NCBI RefSeq assembly: GCF_003856525.1
Contig: NZ_RJVQ01000002.1
Location: 186,001-250,000, forward strand
Length of the DNA: 64,000 bases
Source of the DNA: Vibrio viridaestus
GTDB lineage: Bacteria; Pseudomonadota; Gammaproteobacteria; Enterobacterales; Vibrionaceae
Reading direction: 5' to 3'
A model generated the notes under the pieces. It saw only the letters and a list, made by a program, of their open reading frames with translations, searched no databases and was not told the DNA's origin. The first letter of the stretch is position 1, and the number at the start of each line of letters is the position of its first letter. The translations under genes were made by a program, and so were the position numbers. Positions 37,035 through 46,528 of this stretch are shown here, one piece after another.

Positions 37035-37499
37035 ATGAGTAAAAAATTTCTAATTACTTGGGATAATATGCAAATGTACTGTCGTCAATTGGCTGAACGT
37101 CAAATGCCGGCAGAACAGTGGAAAGGAATTATCGGTGTGAGCCGTGGCGGTCTAGTCCCTGCTGCTATTTTGGCGCGAGAGCTCGGTATTCGTTTTGTTG
37201 ATACTGTTTGTATTTCAAGTTATGACCACGATCATCAACGTGATATGTCTGTTATCAAAGCGCCAGATCATGATGGTGAAGGATATCTTATTGTTGATGA
37301 CTTGGTGGATAGTGGTGATACTGCGCGTAAAATTCGTGAAATGTATCCTAAGGCGAAACTTGTGACTGTCTGCGCAAAACCGGCAGGAAAAGAATTGGTC
37401 GATGAATACATCGTGGATATTGCGCAAGATACCTGGATTGAGCAACCATGGGATACGACCGTTTCTTTTGTCGAACCAATTAATCGTAAGTTAAAGTAA
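37035..37499 (+). CDS. gpt: Xanthine-guanine phosphoribosyltransferase
   Basis: A 154-residue type I phosphoribosyltransferase that converts guanine, xanthine and hypoxanthine to nucleotides using PRPP. The PRPP motif is [13 protein letters not shown], and [18 protein letters not shown] is the pyrophosphate loop region. [11 protein letters not shown] near the end forms part of the purine site. Length matches E. coli Gpt (152 aa). It shares a transcript with the permease gene and is followed by a strong terminator. Confidence 0.97.
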   Translation: MSKKFLITWDNMQMYCRQLAERQMPAEQWKGIIGVSRGGLVPAAILARELGIRFVDTVCISSYDHDHQRDMSVIKAPDHDGEGYLIVDDLVDSGDTARKIREMYPKAKLVTVCAKPAGKELVDEYIVDIAQDTWIEQPWDTTVSFVEPINRKLK

Positions 37500-37520
37500 C
37501 AATATAACTTTATTTGATAA

Positions 37521-37548
37521 ATGACCCTTTCATGGGTCATTTTTTTTA
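37521..37548 (+). terminator. Terminator of permease-gpt
   Basis: ATGACCC pairs with GGGTCAT around TTTCAT, followed by eight Ts, 20 nt after the gpt stop. Confidence 0.88.
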
Positions 37549-37582
37549 TTACTATAGGCATGTACTACTAGGAGCACGTTAC

Positions 37583-38821
37583 ATGTCGATAAAAAATCTC
37601 TCCGAGAAACTCTTTGCCAATCACAAGCAAGCGAAAGAAACGTCTGCACTTACTCAATATTTACCGAGTAGCCAAGATGTTATGAATGAAAAAATTAAAG
37701 GTAGCTCTCAGGCTTGGTATCGGACATTGCGTCGTATGCAATGGGTGTGGCAAGGTGTTGATCCCGTTGATCAGGAAGAGGTTTTTGCCCGAATCGCATC
37801 CTCACAGTCCTCACGGACAGAGGATAAGTGGTTGGATACTGTTATCGGGTATCATAGTGGCAACTGGGCCTATGAGTGGAATAGGTTAGGTATGCGGTAT
37901 CAGCTCCATGCTCAAAGTCTTGATAGAGAAGATGCGGCAAACAAACTGTTTTCTGCTGCCGTTTGTTACAGTATCGCTGGTTATCCTCATTTAAAAAATG
38001 ACAGTCTTGCGATTCAATCCCAGTCATTGGCCAATCATGCTTATGAAGAGGCCGCAGAGAAAACACATTACTTCGTCAAAAAACTCAATTTTCCTTACAA
38101 GAACAAATCCATCGTTGCTCATTTACACGTAGCTAATACCGATGAACCGAGACCAGTGGTGATTGTGAGCTGTGGCCTTGATAGCTTACAAACGGATATG
38201 TGGCGCCTATTTCGAGACTTTTTGGCGAAAAAAAATATTGCCATGCTGACAATCGACATGCCGTCAATTGGTTATAACTCCCACTGGCCTCTCACTGAGG
38301 ATAGCTCTGTCCTACATCAAGCTGTACTCAACCAACTCAAAGGTGTTCCATGGGTTGACCACAACAGGGTAGGGCTTATCGGCTTCCGATTTGGTGGTAA
38401 TGCGATGGTGAGATTATCTTTTGTCGAACAAAATAAGATCAAAGCATGCATTGCACTAGGAGCGCCAATTCACGATATTTTGTCCTCACCCGATAAAATC
38501 AAATCGATGCCTAAAATGTATTTGGATGTGATGGCCTCGAGAGTCGGGAAATCGGCTATTGACTTAAATAGTTTGGTGGCAAGGCTTAAGGCTTGGTCGC
38601 TTAAATCCCAGGGATTTGTCGGTGGACGAAAGACCAAAGTACCTATTTTGGCTCTTGCTTTAGAAAATGATCCTGTATCTCCGTATTCTGATAATCAAGC
38701 TGTAGCGCTGTTTAGTTATCGAGGTCGAGCCAAAAAAATAAAATCTAAAACATTATTTGCAGGATATGAACAAGCTTTAGATTTGGTGATTAATTGGTTA
38801 GAAGATGAACTAATTAAGTGA
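37583..38821 (+). CDS. frsA: FrsA, alpha/beta-hydrolase-like fermentation/respiration switch protein
   Basis: A protein of about 412 residues. The ATG at 37583 follows TAGGAG and gives MSIKNLSEKLF; an upstream in-frame ATG overlaps the terminator and is rejected. The C-terminal half is an alpha/beta-hydrolase fold (PVVIVSCGLDSLQTDMWR, LIGFRFGGNAMVRLSF). The usual nucleophile elbow GxSxG appears as GFRFGG, so no standard serine nucleophile is present, as in other FrsA proteins. FrsA has been linked to glucose-specific EIIA and the switch between fermentation and respiration; its enzymatic activity is disputed. The order gpt-frsA-crl is the same as in E. coli. Confidence 0.93.
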   Translation: MSIKNLSEKLFANHKQAKETSALTQYLPSSQDVMNEKIKGSSQAWYRTLRRMQWVWQGVDPVDQEEVFARIASSQSSRTEDKWLDTVIGYHSGNWAYEWNRLGMRYQLHAQSLDREDAANKLFSAAVCYSIAGYPHLKNDSLAIQSQSLANHAYEEAAEKTHYFVKKLNFPYKNKSIVAHLHVANTDEPRPVVIVSCGLDSLQTDMWRLFRDFLAKKNIAMLTIDMPSIGYNSHWPLTEDSSVLHQAVLNQLKGVPWVDHNRVGLIGFRFGGNAMVRLSFVEQNKIKACIALGAPIHDILSSPDKIKSMPKMYLDVMASRVGKSAIDLNSLVARLKAWSLKSQGFVGGRKTKVPILALALENDPVSPYSDNQAVALFSYRGRAKKIKSKTLFAGYEQALDLVINWLEDELIK

Positions 38822-38840
38822 CAAATAAAGAAAAATTAGA

Positions 38841-38858
38841 TACAAGTAGTATACAAGT
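38841..38858 (+). repeat. Direct repeat TACAAGT in the crl promoter region
   Basis: TACAAGT occurs at 38841-38847 and again at 38852-38858, 11 bases apart (one helical turn), about 55 bases upstream of crl. It may be a regulator site or chance. Confidence 0.3.
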
Positions 38859-38912
38859 TGAATATATCAGCGATATAAATAGTAGACACCAAAGTAGATA
38901 AGGAGAGTCTCA

Positions 38913-39287
38913 ATGCCTGGGAGTTTTAAGGAGCCAACGCATAATAGACTGATTGCGGCGTTCAAAGCTGTTGGACCCTATGTTCGAGAGGAGCAATGCA
39001 AAGAGGGCTATTATATTTTTGATTGCCTGTCTGTTTGTATTAACGATAAAAAGTCGCCTGAAGAACGTGAATTCTGGGGCTGGTGGATGGAAGTGACAAA
39101 AGATGGCGAGTTACTTAAAGGCCAGACTTTTATCGGACGCTATGACTCGGAAGGTAAGTGGGTTAAGGAAAAACCCGCAGCTAAGGCTGTTGATGAAGTA
39201 AAGAGAACTCATGGTGTATTCTGCCAGAAAATTGAAGCGGCTTTGAAAGATAAGTTCGATCTCGAAGCAACGCTAGATTCCCTTTAA
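38913..39287 (+). CDS. crl: Sigma factor-binding protein Crl
   Basis: A 124-residue protein that binds RpoS and promotes its assembly with RNA polymerase core. The conserved DCLSVCIN, EREFWGWWMEV and GRYDSEGKW segments match the Crl family. Length is close to E. coli Crl (133 aa). A strong Shine-Dalgarno (AAGGAGAG) precedes the ATG. It is a single-gene unit with a terminator at 39324-39349. Confidence 0.94.
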   Translation: MPGSFKEPTHNRLIAAFKAVGPYVREEQCKEGYYIFDCLSVCINDKKSPEEREFWGWWMEVTKDGELLKGQTFIGRYDSEGKWVKEKPAAKAVDEVKRTHGVFCQKIEAALKDKFDLEATLDSL

Positions 39288-39323
39288 ATAATAAGAATCC
39301 GTTCGTTATCTGTAATTTCAATC

Positions 39324-39349
39324 AAAAAGGCACAAAATAGTGCCTTTTT
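39324..39349 (+). terminator. Terminator of crl
   Basis: AAAAAGGCAC pairs with GTGCCTTTTT (10 bp, loop AAAATA). The A/T flanks also allow function on the opposite strand. Confidence 0.85.
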
Positions 39350-39415
39350 CTCTTGTACATTCCCTTTTTGATTGCTAAAACGTTGTCTCTGTTTCTTTCT
39401 TTTATTTAAGTGATC

Positions 39416-40549
39416 ATGACTACGAATCAAGGTGGAGAGTCCCAACAATCAAAAACAGTTATTGTTAAACTGGGGACAAGTGTTCTTACTGGAGGCACAC
39501 TCGCACTCGACCGCGCTCATATGGTTGAATTAGCGAGACAATGTGCTGAATTAAAAAAACAAGGTCATTCTGTTGTGTTAGTGTCTTCTGGCGCTATAGC
39601 GGCTGGCCGAGAACATTTAAACTACCCTGCACTCCCGCATACAATGGCAAGTAAACAGTTATTAGCAGCTGTTGGACAGAGCCAGTTGATTCAAGTCTGG
39701 GAATCACTTTTTGCCATCTACGGTATTACGATTGGTCAAATCCTTCTCACGCGCGCAGATTTAGATGATCGCGAACGTTTTCTAAATGCTCGGGATACGA
39801 TTAATGCTCTACTTGATAATGATATTGTCCCTATTGTTAACGAAAACGATGCGGTTGCGACTTCTGAAATTAAAGTCGGCGATAATGACAATCTATCCGC
39901 GTTAGTTGGTATTCTGTGCAGTGCAGATAAGCTGCTTTTACTGACCGATCAAAAAGGTTTGTTTACCGCAGATCCGCGTAAAGACCCTAGTGCAGAGTTG
40001 ATTCGCGAAGTTAAGACGATTGATGATACTTTGCGTAAAATAGCCGGGGGGAGTGGTACTACTTTAGGTACAGGTGGTATGGCGACAAAACTTCACGCGG
40101 CTGATATTGCTCGTCGTGCGGGTATCGAAGTTATTATTGCGGCCGGGAGAGCACCGAACGTTGTGGTTAATTCTCTCAACGATATTCCCCAAGGCACAAA
40201 GTTCCTGCCAATTGAAGAAGCGTTGGAAAATCGCAAGCGTTGGATCTTGGCTGGTCCTCTATCCAATGGCGATATTATTGTTGATGATGGCGCTGTCGAA
40301 GCATTAACGCAGAACGGTAGTAGCCTGCTTGCAAAAGGTATCATTAAAATCGATGGACATCTCTTTGCTCGCGGCGATGTGGTGAAAGTCTATGACCGTC
40401 ATGGTAAGCTTATCGCAAAAGGGATAACCGCGTACTCGCGAGAAGATTTGGAGCTGATTGCTGGTAAACACAGCAAAGATATCGTGGCCGTATTAGGTCA
40501 TGATTATGGTTCAGAAGTCATTCATCGCGATGATATGGTAATAATTTAA
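39416..40549 (+). CDS. proB: Glutamate 5-kinase
   Basis: A 377-residue enzyme for the first step of proline synthesis, phosphorylating the gamma-carboxyl of glutamate. The amino-acid kinase domain opens with [49 protein letters not shown] and [18 protein letters not shown] are the substrate and nucleotide motifs. A C-terminal PUA domain follows ([21 protein letters not shown] on). The ATG at 39416 is preferred over a GTG 6 nt upstream. It is followed at 20 nt by proA. Confidence 0.97.
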   Translation: MTTNQGGESQQSKTVIVKLGTSVLTGGTLALDRAHMVELARQCAELKKQGHSVVLVSSGAIAAGREHLNYPALPHTMASKQLLAAVGQSQLIQVWESLFAIYGITIGQILLTRADLDDRERFLNARDTINALLDNDIVPIVNENDAVATSEIKVGDNDNLSALVGILCSADKLLLLTDQKGLFTADPRKDPSAELIREVKTIDDTLRKIAGGSGTTLGTGGMATKLHAADIARRAGIEVIIAAGRAPNVVVNSLNDIPQGTKFLPIEEALENRKRWILAGPLSNGDIIVDDGAVEALTQNGSSLLAKGIIKIDGHLFARGDVVKVYDRHGKLIAKGITAYSREDLELIAGKHSKDIVAVLGHDYGSEVIHRDDMVII

Positions 40550-40569
40550 AGAATATTGGGAACGGTACT

Positions 40570-41820
40570 GTGGATTTAATCAAAATGGGAAAAGCGGCAA
40601 AAGATGCGGCTTTTCAATTAGCGACCACTTCGACGGCACAGAAAAACCAGGCGCTCAAGCTTATCGCTGATGAGCTGGAATCTTGCTCGGATATTATTTT
40701 AGCCGCCAATGCTAAGGATATTCAGCTAGCGAAAGATGCTGGGTTAAGTGATGCTTTGCTTGACCGTCTGCTCCTAACAGAAGATAGACTTAAAGCCATC
40801 GCAAGTGATGTGCGCAATGTGATTAGTTTAAAAGATCCTGTTGGCTCAGAGTTAGATAGCTACGTGCTAGAAAATGGCATGTCATTATGTAAACGACGAG
40901 TGCCGCTTGGCGTTGTTGGTGTTATTTATGAAGCCAGACCCAATGTGACTATTGATATCGCAGCGCTTTGCCTAAAAACGGGAAATGCAAGTATTCTACG
41001 TGGCGGAAAAGAAACATTCTTTTCTAATATGGAGTTGGTGAAAGTTATTCAAACAGCTCTGCTGAAGGCTGGTTTACCTCAATCGTCAGTACAATATATC
41101 GAGCAGCCTGATCGTGAATATGTGGCACAGCTTCTCAAGTTGGATCAGTTTGTTGATATGATCATACCTCGTGGTGGTGCAGGCCTTCATAAAATGTGTC
41201 AGGAAAACAGTACCATTCCTGTAATCATCGGTGGTTTTGGTATCAGCCATATATACGTTGATGAGTCGGCTGATATTGTGCGCTCAGTGAAAGTTGTTAT
41301 TAACTCGAAAACTCAGCGACCATCAGCTTGTAACTCTCTGGATACATTATTGGTTCATCAAAATGTTGCGACTGAATTTTTAGGTAAATTAGCCGATGAA
41401 TTGGGCGATTCAGTGGAGTTTGTCGTGGATGAGAGTGCAATGGCTGCGCTTTCTACTGCGAAAAAACAGAGACCAGCCGTTGAAGGTGACTTTGATACGG
41501 AATGGTTAAGTTATACTCTTGGTGTCGTGGTAGTTAAGGATGTTCAGCAAGCGATCGAGCATATGCGAATTCATAACGCTAGCCATTCGGATGCTATCAT
41601 GACTAACGACATTGCTAACGCCGAGCTGTTCATTAATTCGGCTGGTTCTGCAGCGGTTTATGTTAATGCCTCAACTCGCTTTACCGATGGTGCTCAATTC
41701 GGGTTGGGTGCGGAAGTGGCTGTTTCAACTCAGAAACTTCATGCTCGTGGCCCTATGGGATTAGAAGAGCTTACCAGTTACAAATGGGTTGGACGAGCAG
41801 ACTACTTAGCTCGTAGTTAG
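40570..41820 (+). CDS. proA: Gamma-glutamyl phosphate reductase
   Basis: A 416-residue NADPH-dependent enzyme for the second step of proline synthesis, working directly with ProB. The catalytic cysteine lies in [33 protein letters not shown] and LRGGKE are typical NADPH-binding blocks, and [18 protein letters not shown] closes the fold. The start codon is GTG; alignment with E. coli ProA supports it ([13 protein letters not shown]...). Terminator at 41843-41868. Confidence 0.97.
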   Translation: MDLIKMGKAAKDAAFQLATTSTAQKNQALKLIADELESCSDIILAANAKDIQLAKDAGLSDALLDRLLLTEDRLKAIASDVRNVISLKDPVGSELDSYVLENGMSLCKRRVPLGVVGVIYEARPNVTIDIAALCLKTGNASILRGGKETFFSNMELVKVIQTALLKAGLPQSSVQYIEQPDREYVAQLLKLDQFVDMIIPRGGAGLHKMCQENSTIPVIIGGFGISHIYVDESADIVRSVKVVINSKTQRPSACNSLDTLLVHQNVATEFLGKLADELGDSVEFVVDESAMAALSTAKKQRPAVEGDFDTEWLSYTLGVVVVKDVQQAIEHMRIHNASHSDAIMTNDIANAELFINSAGSAAVYVNASTRFTDGAQFGLGAEVAVSTQKLHARGPMGLEELTSYKWVGRADYLARS

Positions 41821-41842
41821 ACTACTTTCCTAAAAATTATGA

Positions 41843-41868
41843 AAAAAGGGGCTGGTTAGCCCCTTTTT
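41843..41868 (+). terminator. Terminator of proBA
   Basis: AAAAAGGGGCT pairs with AGCCCCTTTTT (11 bp, loop GGTT). Confidence 0.9.
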
Positions 41869-41978
41869 CTTTCACTAAACACCTTATTTCCGTTACACTT
41901 TCTCCACCAAGTAGCGATACGATTCCTCAACTAATAATGACTTAGTCTACTTGGAACAAACCATAGCTGGGAGGTGGT

Positions 41979-42428
41979 ATGCATTGTCCATTTTGTTCTG
42001 CGAATGACACGAAAGTCATCGATTCTCGACTGGTTGCTGATGGCCATCAGGTTCGTCGTAGGCGTCAGTGTTTAGCATGCAGTGAGCGTTTCACTACATT
42101 TGAAACGGCTGAATTAGTCATGCCACGAGTTATCAAGTCAAATGGTAACCGTGAACCGTTTGATGAAAATAAAATGGTTAGCGGCATGCACCGTGCTTTG
42201 GAAAAACGTCCGGTTAGTGCTGATTCTGTTGAATTAGCCATCAGTGTTATTAAGTCAAAACTGAGAGCAACAGGCGAGAGGGAAGTTCCTAGTGAGATGA
42301 TTGGTAACTTGGTTATGGAACAGCTTAAAGAACTCGATAAGGTTGCTTATATTCGCTTCGCTTCTGTTTACCGTAGTTTTGAAGATATTCGAGAGTTCGG
42401 TGAAGAAATCGCTAAATTGGAAGATTAA
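41979..42428 (+). CDS. nrdR: Transcriptional repressor NrdR
   Basis: A 149-residue regulator of ribonucleotide reductase genes. The N-terminal zinc ribbon is MHCPFC...[12 protein letters not shown] with four cysteines. The ATP-cone domain follows ([16 protein letters not shown]...). It binds NrdR boxes upstream of nrd operons in response to ATP/dATP. A strong Shine-Dalgarno (GGGAGGTGG) precedes the ATG. It is the first gene of the nrdR-ribD-ribE cluster, a common arrangement in gamma-proteobacteria. Confidence 0.97.
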   Translation: MHCPFCSANDTKVIDSRLVADGHQVRRRRQCLACSERFTTFETAELVMPRVIKSNGNREPFDENKMVSGMHRALEKRPVSADSVELAISVIKSKLRATGEREVPSEMIGNLVMEQLKELDKVAYIRFASVYRSFEDIREFGEEIAKLED

Positions 42429-42437
42429 TAAAGAATA

Positions 42438-43547
42438 ATGGCCGTATTTACCCCTTTTGATTATCAAATGATGGCAAGAGCCATCTCTCTAGCCAAGCAA
42501 GGTCGTTTTACAACACACCCTAACCCAAATGTGGGTTGTGTTATCACTTCAGGGGATACTATCGTTGGAGAAGGCTTTCATTTTCGCGCTGGTGAACCTC
42601 ACGCTGAAGTGCATGCATTACGAATGGCGGGAAATAAGGCAAATGGTTCAACAGCCTATGTGACATTAGAGCCATGCTCTCATTATGGTCGAACACCTCC
42701 TTGTGCTAAAGGGCTGATTGATGCAGGGGTAAGTAAAGTCATTTGTGCTATGCAGGACCCCAATCCACAAGTATCTGGTCGTGGGATTCAAATGTTGCGC
42801 GATGCAGGTATCGATGTTCAGGTAGGATTACTTGAGCAGGACGCACGCAACCTCAACCATGCCTTTCTCAAAAAAATGGAGAGCGGACGCCCTTGGGTGC
42901 AGTTAAAAATGGCAGCAAGTATTGATGGTCAAACAGCATTAAATAATGGGCAGAGCAAATGGATTACAGGTGTTGATGCACGAAAAGATGTTCAGCAGTT
43001 TCGTGCCCAGGCCGGCGCTATTTTAAGTACCAGCAAAACTGTCATTGATGATACAGCATCATTAAACGTTCGGTGGAACGACTTAAGTCAATCAATACAG
43101 CATACTTACCTCAGTACTGATGTACGCCAACCTACGAGAATTATTCTGGATAGACAGGAACGTTTGACACCGGACATGGCTGTTTATCAAAATGAAGGTA
43201 CAGTGTTGCGAGTGGCAGAGTCTAATGCCGACATCTGTGTGCCCGTGAACGAAAGAAATCAATTAGATATTGTGCAGTTAGTTGAAGTGTTGGCAAAAGA
43301 GCACAATATTAACCATATCTGGGTTGAAGCCGGAGCTACCTTAGCGAGTTCATTAATTCAGTCTAAGATTGTGGATGAATTAATTATTTACATAGCGCCT
43401 CAGATTATGGGCAGCGATGGTCGAGGTCTGTTCGGTGCTTTAGGTATAGAACAGATGGATAACGTCGTAAAACTGGAATTCTCTGATGTGCGTCAGGTTG
43501 GTAAAGACCTGAGAATTATAGCTAAGCCAATTTTTAGAGAAGATTAA
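42438..43547 (+). CDS. ribD: Bifunctional riboflavin deaminase/reductase RibD
   Basis: A 369-residue enzyme. The N-terminal deaminase domain has zinc-site motifs HAEVHAL and EPCSHYGRTPPC. The C-terminal NADPH-dependent reductase covers about residues 148-365 (QLKMAASIDGQTAL, ITGVDARKDVQQFRAQAGAIL, HIWVEAGATLASSLIQ). It catalyses the second and third steps of riboflavin synthesis. It is 9 nt after nrdR and 3 nt before ribE, so the genes are co-transcribed. Confidence 0.97.
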   Translation: MAVFTPFDYQMMARAISLAKQGRFTTHPNPNVGCVITSGDTIVGEGFHFRAGEPHAEVHALRMAGNKANGSTAYVTLEPCSHYGRTPPCAKGLIDAGVSKVICAMQDPNPQVSGRGIQMLRDAGIDVQVGLLEQDARNLNHAFLKKMESGRPWVQLKMAASIDGQTALNNGQSKWITGVDARKDVQQFRAQAGAILSTSKTVIDDTASLNVRWNDLSQSIQHTYLSTDVRQPTRIILDRQERLTPDMAVYQNEGTVLRVAESNADICVPVNERNQLDIVQLVEVLAKEHNINHIWVEAGATLASSLIQSKIVDELIIYIAPQIMGSDGRGLFGALGIEQMDNVVKLEFSDVRQVGKDLRIIAKPIFRED

Positions 43548-43550
43548 AAG

Positions 43551-44204
43551 ATGTTTACTGGAATTGTTGAAGCGGTAGGTACAATCGCTGCAATTACACC
43601 GAAAGGTGAAGACGTTACGATCAAGATAAACGCCGGCAAGCTCGACATGAGTGACGTCAAACTGGGTGACAGTATTGCAACAAATGGTGTTTGTCTTACT
43701 GTCATTAGTATGTCAGAAACATCGTATTCTGCGGATCTTTCTATTGAAACGCTTAAAAAAAGTGGTTTCGCTCAGAATAAAGTCGGAGATGCCGTCAATC
43801 TGGAAAAGGCAATGTTAGTAACCAGTCGATTTGGTGGTCATATTGTATCAGGGCATGTTGATGGGGTAGGCGAGATTGTTGAACGCAATATCGTGGGGCG
43901 AGCAATCGAGTTTTGGGTGCATTACCCACACGAACTTGCGAAGTTTATTGCCGAAAAAGGATCAATTACTGTAGATGGAATCAGTCTTACTGTGAATGAC
44001 CTACGCAAAGATGCTTTTAAGTTAACCATTGTGCCTCATACCACCTCTGAAACGACTATTGATCTTTTTCAGGTCGGACGAAAAGTGAATTTAGAAGTAG
44101 ACGTTATGGCTCGTTATATAGAGCGTCTTCTATCGGCAAAAAAAGAAGATGAGCCGTCTTCAGCTATTACGATGGAATTTTTAAAACAGAATGGTTTTGC
44201 TTAA
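43551..44204 (+). CDS. ribE: Riboflavin synthase alpha subunit
   Basis: A 217-residue enzyme that dismutates two lumazine molecules to riboflavin. It shows the internal duplication of the lumazine-binding barrel: MFTGIVEAVGTI with GDSIATNGVCLTV in the first half, and GGHIVSGHVDGVGEIV with KGSITVDGISLTVND in the second. It follows ribD at 3 nt. In E. coli nomenclature the gene is ribC/ribE; ribE is used here. Confidence 0.97.
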   Translation: MFTGIVEAVGTIAAITPKGEDVTIKINAGKLDMSDVKLGDSIATNGVCLTVISMSETSYSADLSIETLKKSGFAQNKVGDAVNLEKAMLVTSRFGGHIVSGHVDGVGEIVERNIVGRAIEFWVHYPHELAKFIAEKGSITVDGISLTVNDLRKDAFKLTIVPHTTSETTIDLFQVGRKVNLEVDVMARYIERLLSAKKEDEPSSAITMEFLKQNGFA

Positions 44205-44249
44205 CTCGAAAACTCTGAGTTACAAAGCAGTTTTACAGGATTAGATGTG

Positions 44250-45359
44250 ATGCCAATTAGTAAACCAGAAGAGATTATTGAAGATATTCGTCAGGGTAAA
44301 ATGGTTATTCTGATGGATGATGAAGATCGTGAAAATGAAGGTGATATCATTGTTGCTGCAGAAAAGGTAACTCCTGAAATTATTAACTTCATGGCAACTC
44401 ATGGCAGAGGTTTGATTTGTCTAACAATGACGAAAGAGCGTTGCCATAAATTGGGCTTAGCTCCCATGGTCAAAGACAATAATGCTCAGTTTTCTACGGC
44501 TTTTACCGTTTCGATTGAAGCGGCTCAAGGTGTGACAACAGGAATATCTGCGGCAGACCGCGCAACCACCGTCTTAGCTGCTGTTGCTCCGGATGCGAAA
44601 GCTGCGGACTTAGTTCAGCCGGGTCATATCTTTCCTCTAACAGCTCAAGATGGTGGCGTCTTAACCCGTGCGGGACATACTGAAGCAGGGTGTGATCTAG
44701 CGAGACTGGCTGGCCTTGAAGCGTCTTCCGTTATCGTTGAAATTCTCAAGGAAGATGGAACGATGGCTCGGCGTCCTGATCTTGAAATCTTCTCAGAAAA
44801 ACACGATATCAAACTGGGTACGATAGCTTCTTTGATCGAATACCGAAATAATACCGAAACGACGATTGAACGTGTTGCTACCTGTGCATTACCAACGAAG
44901 TTTGGTCAGTTTGAGCTGGTTACGTATCGAGATACTATCGACAATCAGATCCACTATGCGCTAGTAAATGGTGATGTGGAAAAAAATATCCCGTTTGTTC
45001 GTGTGCACTTAATTGACACGTTTACTGATGTTCTTAAGAGTGATCGCAATGCTGACCGTAGTTGGAGTATTGATGATGCAATGGAGAAAATCGGTTCAGA
45101 AGGTGGTGTACTTGTATTATTGGGTAATGAAGAATCGTCTGATTTATTAGTTCATCGCGTTAAAATGTTTGAGCTTCAGGATAAAGGTGAAGCTCCTACA
45201 ACAGCTAAGAAACAGGGAACATCTCGACGGGTTGGTGTAGGGTCTCAAATTCTTGCTGATTTAGGTGTTAAAGACATGAAGCTACTCTCTTCTGCGAATA
45301 AAAAATATCATGCATTAGGTGGCTTCGGTTTGAATGTAGTTGAGTATATTGTTCGTTAA
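44250..45359 (+). CDS. ribB: 3,4-dihydroxy-2-butanone 4-phosphate synthase fused to a degenerate GTP cyclohydrolase II domain (RibBX type)
   Basis: A 369-residue fusion. The N-terminal RibB domain (about 1-205) is complete: [23 protein letters not shown], and [16 protein letters not shown]. The C-terminal part has the fold pattern of RibA ([24 protein letters not shown]). It lacks the zinc cysteines of active GTP cyclohydrolase II, since [19 protein letters not shown] stands where the Cys-containing segment should be. So only the RibB reaction is expected, and RibA must be encoded elsewhere. The ATG at 44250 with AGGA 9 nt upstream is preferred over a GTG one codon earlier. Such hybrids are known as RibBX in other Proteobacteria. 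Confidence 0.9.
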   Translation: MPISKPEEIIEDIRQGKMVILMDDEDRENEGDIIVAAEKVTPEIINFMATHGRGLICLTMTKERCHKLGLAPMVKDNNAQFSTAFTVSIEAAQGVTTGISAADRATTVLAAVAPDAKAADLVQPGHIFPLTAQDGGVLTRAGHTEAGCDLARLAGLEASSVIVEILKEDGTMARRPDLEIFSEKHDIKLGTIASLIEYRNNTETTIERVATCALPTKFGQFELVTYRDTIDNQIHYALVNGDVEKNIPFVRVHLIDTFTDVLKSDRNADRSWSIDDAMEKIGSEGGVLVLLGNEESSDLLVHRVKMFELQDKGEAPTTAKKQGTSRRVGVGSQILADLGVKDMKLLSSANKKYHALGGFGLNVVEYIVR

Positions 45360-45451
45360 TGGACAGTCGGAATTAATTTTCATGTGAGTATTTTCGGGTA
45401 TTAGCCTAATGTTTGAAGGGGAAATATCAATAGATATTCCTTTCCTATTTG

Positions 45452-45460
45452 TGCTAGAAT
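45452..45460 (+). promoter_or_regulatory. Possible extended -10 promoter of ribH-nusB
   Basis: TGCTAGAAT at 45452-45460 has the TGnTANNNT form, 41 bases upstream of ribH. No FMN riboswitch is seen in the 140-base gap. Confidence 0.4.
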
Positions 45461-45501
45461 CCGGCGATTGTCACATATGAACAGTGTTAAAAGGTAAGCT
45501 T

Positions 45502-45972
45502 ATGAAAGTAATCGAGGGTGGTTTCCCCGCGCCTAATGCGAAAGTAGCTATCGTTATTTCTCGTTTCAATAGTTTTATTAACGAAAGTTTGCTCTCTGGT
45601 GCTATCGATACTTTAAAGCGTCACGGACAGGTTAGCGAAGACAATATTACTGTAGTTCGTTGTCCTGGAGCAGTAGAACTTCCTCTTGTTGCTCAACGTG
45701 TAGCTAAAACAGGTAAGTACGATGCTATCGTTTCTCTGGGTTCTGTCATTCGTGGTGGTACACCTCACTTTGATTATGTGTGTAGCGAAATGAATAAAGG
45801 TCTTGCTCATGTGTCTTTGGAATTCAGTATTCCTGTGGCATTTGGTGTATTGACTGTAGATACCATCGATCAGGCGATCGAACGCGCAGGTACCAAGGCT
45901 GGTAATAAGGGTGCAGAAGCTGCACTAAGCGCACTTGAAATGATAAACGTTCTTTCTGAAATTGATTCCTAA
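45502..45972 (+). CDS. ribH: 6,7-dimethyl-8-ribityllumazine synthase
   Basis: A 156-residue enzyme for the penultimate step of riboflavin synthesis, which normally forms an icosahedral or pentameric shell. Typical blocks are [32 protein letters not shown] and [19 protein letters not shown] with the catalytic His. The ATG at 45502 follows AAAAGG. An upstream in-frame start is rejected because homology begins at MKVIEGGF. Its stop overlaps nusB (TAATG). Confidence 0.97.
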   Translation: MKVIEGGFPAPNAKVAIVISRFNSFINESLLSGAIDTLKRHGQVSEDNITVVRCPGAVELPLVAQRVAKTGKYDAIVSLGSVIRGGTPHFDYVCSEMNKGLAHVSLEFSIPVAFGVLTVDTIDQAIERAGTKAGNKGAEAALSALEMINVLSEIDS

Positions 45973-46439
45973 TGGGGGCCAGTGTGAAACCAGCCGCACG
46001 TCGTAATGCACGTCAGTTTGCTCTACAAGCTATTTATTCTTGGCAGATAACTAAAGAGAATGTAGCCACTATTGAAGCGCAGTTTTTAGCTAACGAAAAG
46101 TATGATGATGAAGAACATCGTCCGTCTGAACCATCTTTAGCTGCGCCAGATACTGATGTGGATTATTTTAAAGATCTTCTTGCTGGTGTCGTTACCACTC
46201 ACCAAGATCTGGATAGTAAACTAAGACCTTTCGTGTCTCGTCCTATGCAGGATTTAGATATGATGGAGCTTGCTTTACTCCGCTTGGCTATGTACGAAAT
46301 GACTCGTCGTCAGGATGTTCCGTACAAAGTGGTCATCAATGAAGCTATTGAGTTAGCAAAAGTGTTTGCTGCTGAAGATAGTCATAAATTTATCAATGGG
46401 GTGCTAGATAAAGCAGCTCCTCATGTGCGTAAAAAATAA
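45972..46439 (+). CDS. nusB: Transcription antitermination factor NusB
   Basis: A 155-residue helical RNA-binding protein that acts with NusE (S10) at boxA for rRNA antitermination. [19 protein letters not shown] is the family's N-terminal arginine-rich helix. [21 protein letters not shown] and [16 protein letters not shown] are highly conserved. The start overlaps ribH by 1 nt. Ends with a strong terminator. Confidence 0.98.
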   Translation: MGASVKPAARRNARQFALQAIYSWQITKENVATIEAQFLANEKYDDEEHRPSEPSLAAPDTDVDYFKDLLAGVVTTHQDLDSKLRPFVSRPMQDLDMMELALLRLAMYEMTRRQDVPYKVVINEAIELAKVFAAEDSHKFINGVLDKAAPHVRKK

Positions 46440-46455
46440 TTGTGTAAAAGTTATT

Positions 46456-46484
46456 AAAAGGTCAGCGTTCGCTGACCTTTTTTA
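46456..46484 (+). terminator. Terminator of ribH-nusB
   Basis: AAAAGGTCAGC pairs with GCTGACCTTTT (11 bp, loop GTTC), with extra Ts. Confidence 0.9.
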
Positions 46485-46528
46485 TTGATATACAATAGCC
46501 ATACATCGAGACCGCGTAGGAAAAAAAT

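Noticed and set aside
45360-45501. FMN riboswitch upstream of ribH
   Set aside because: None of the conserved RFN element segments is visible and the gap is only about 140 bases; only a short hairpin near 45420-45445 is present.
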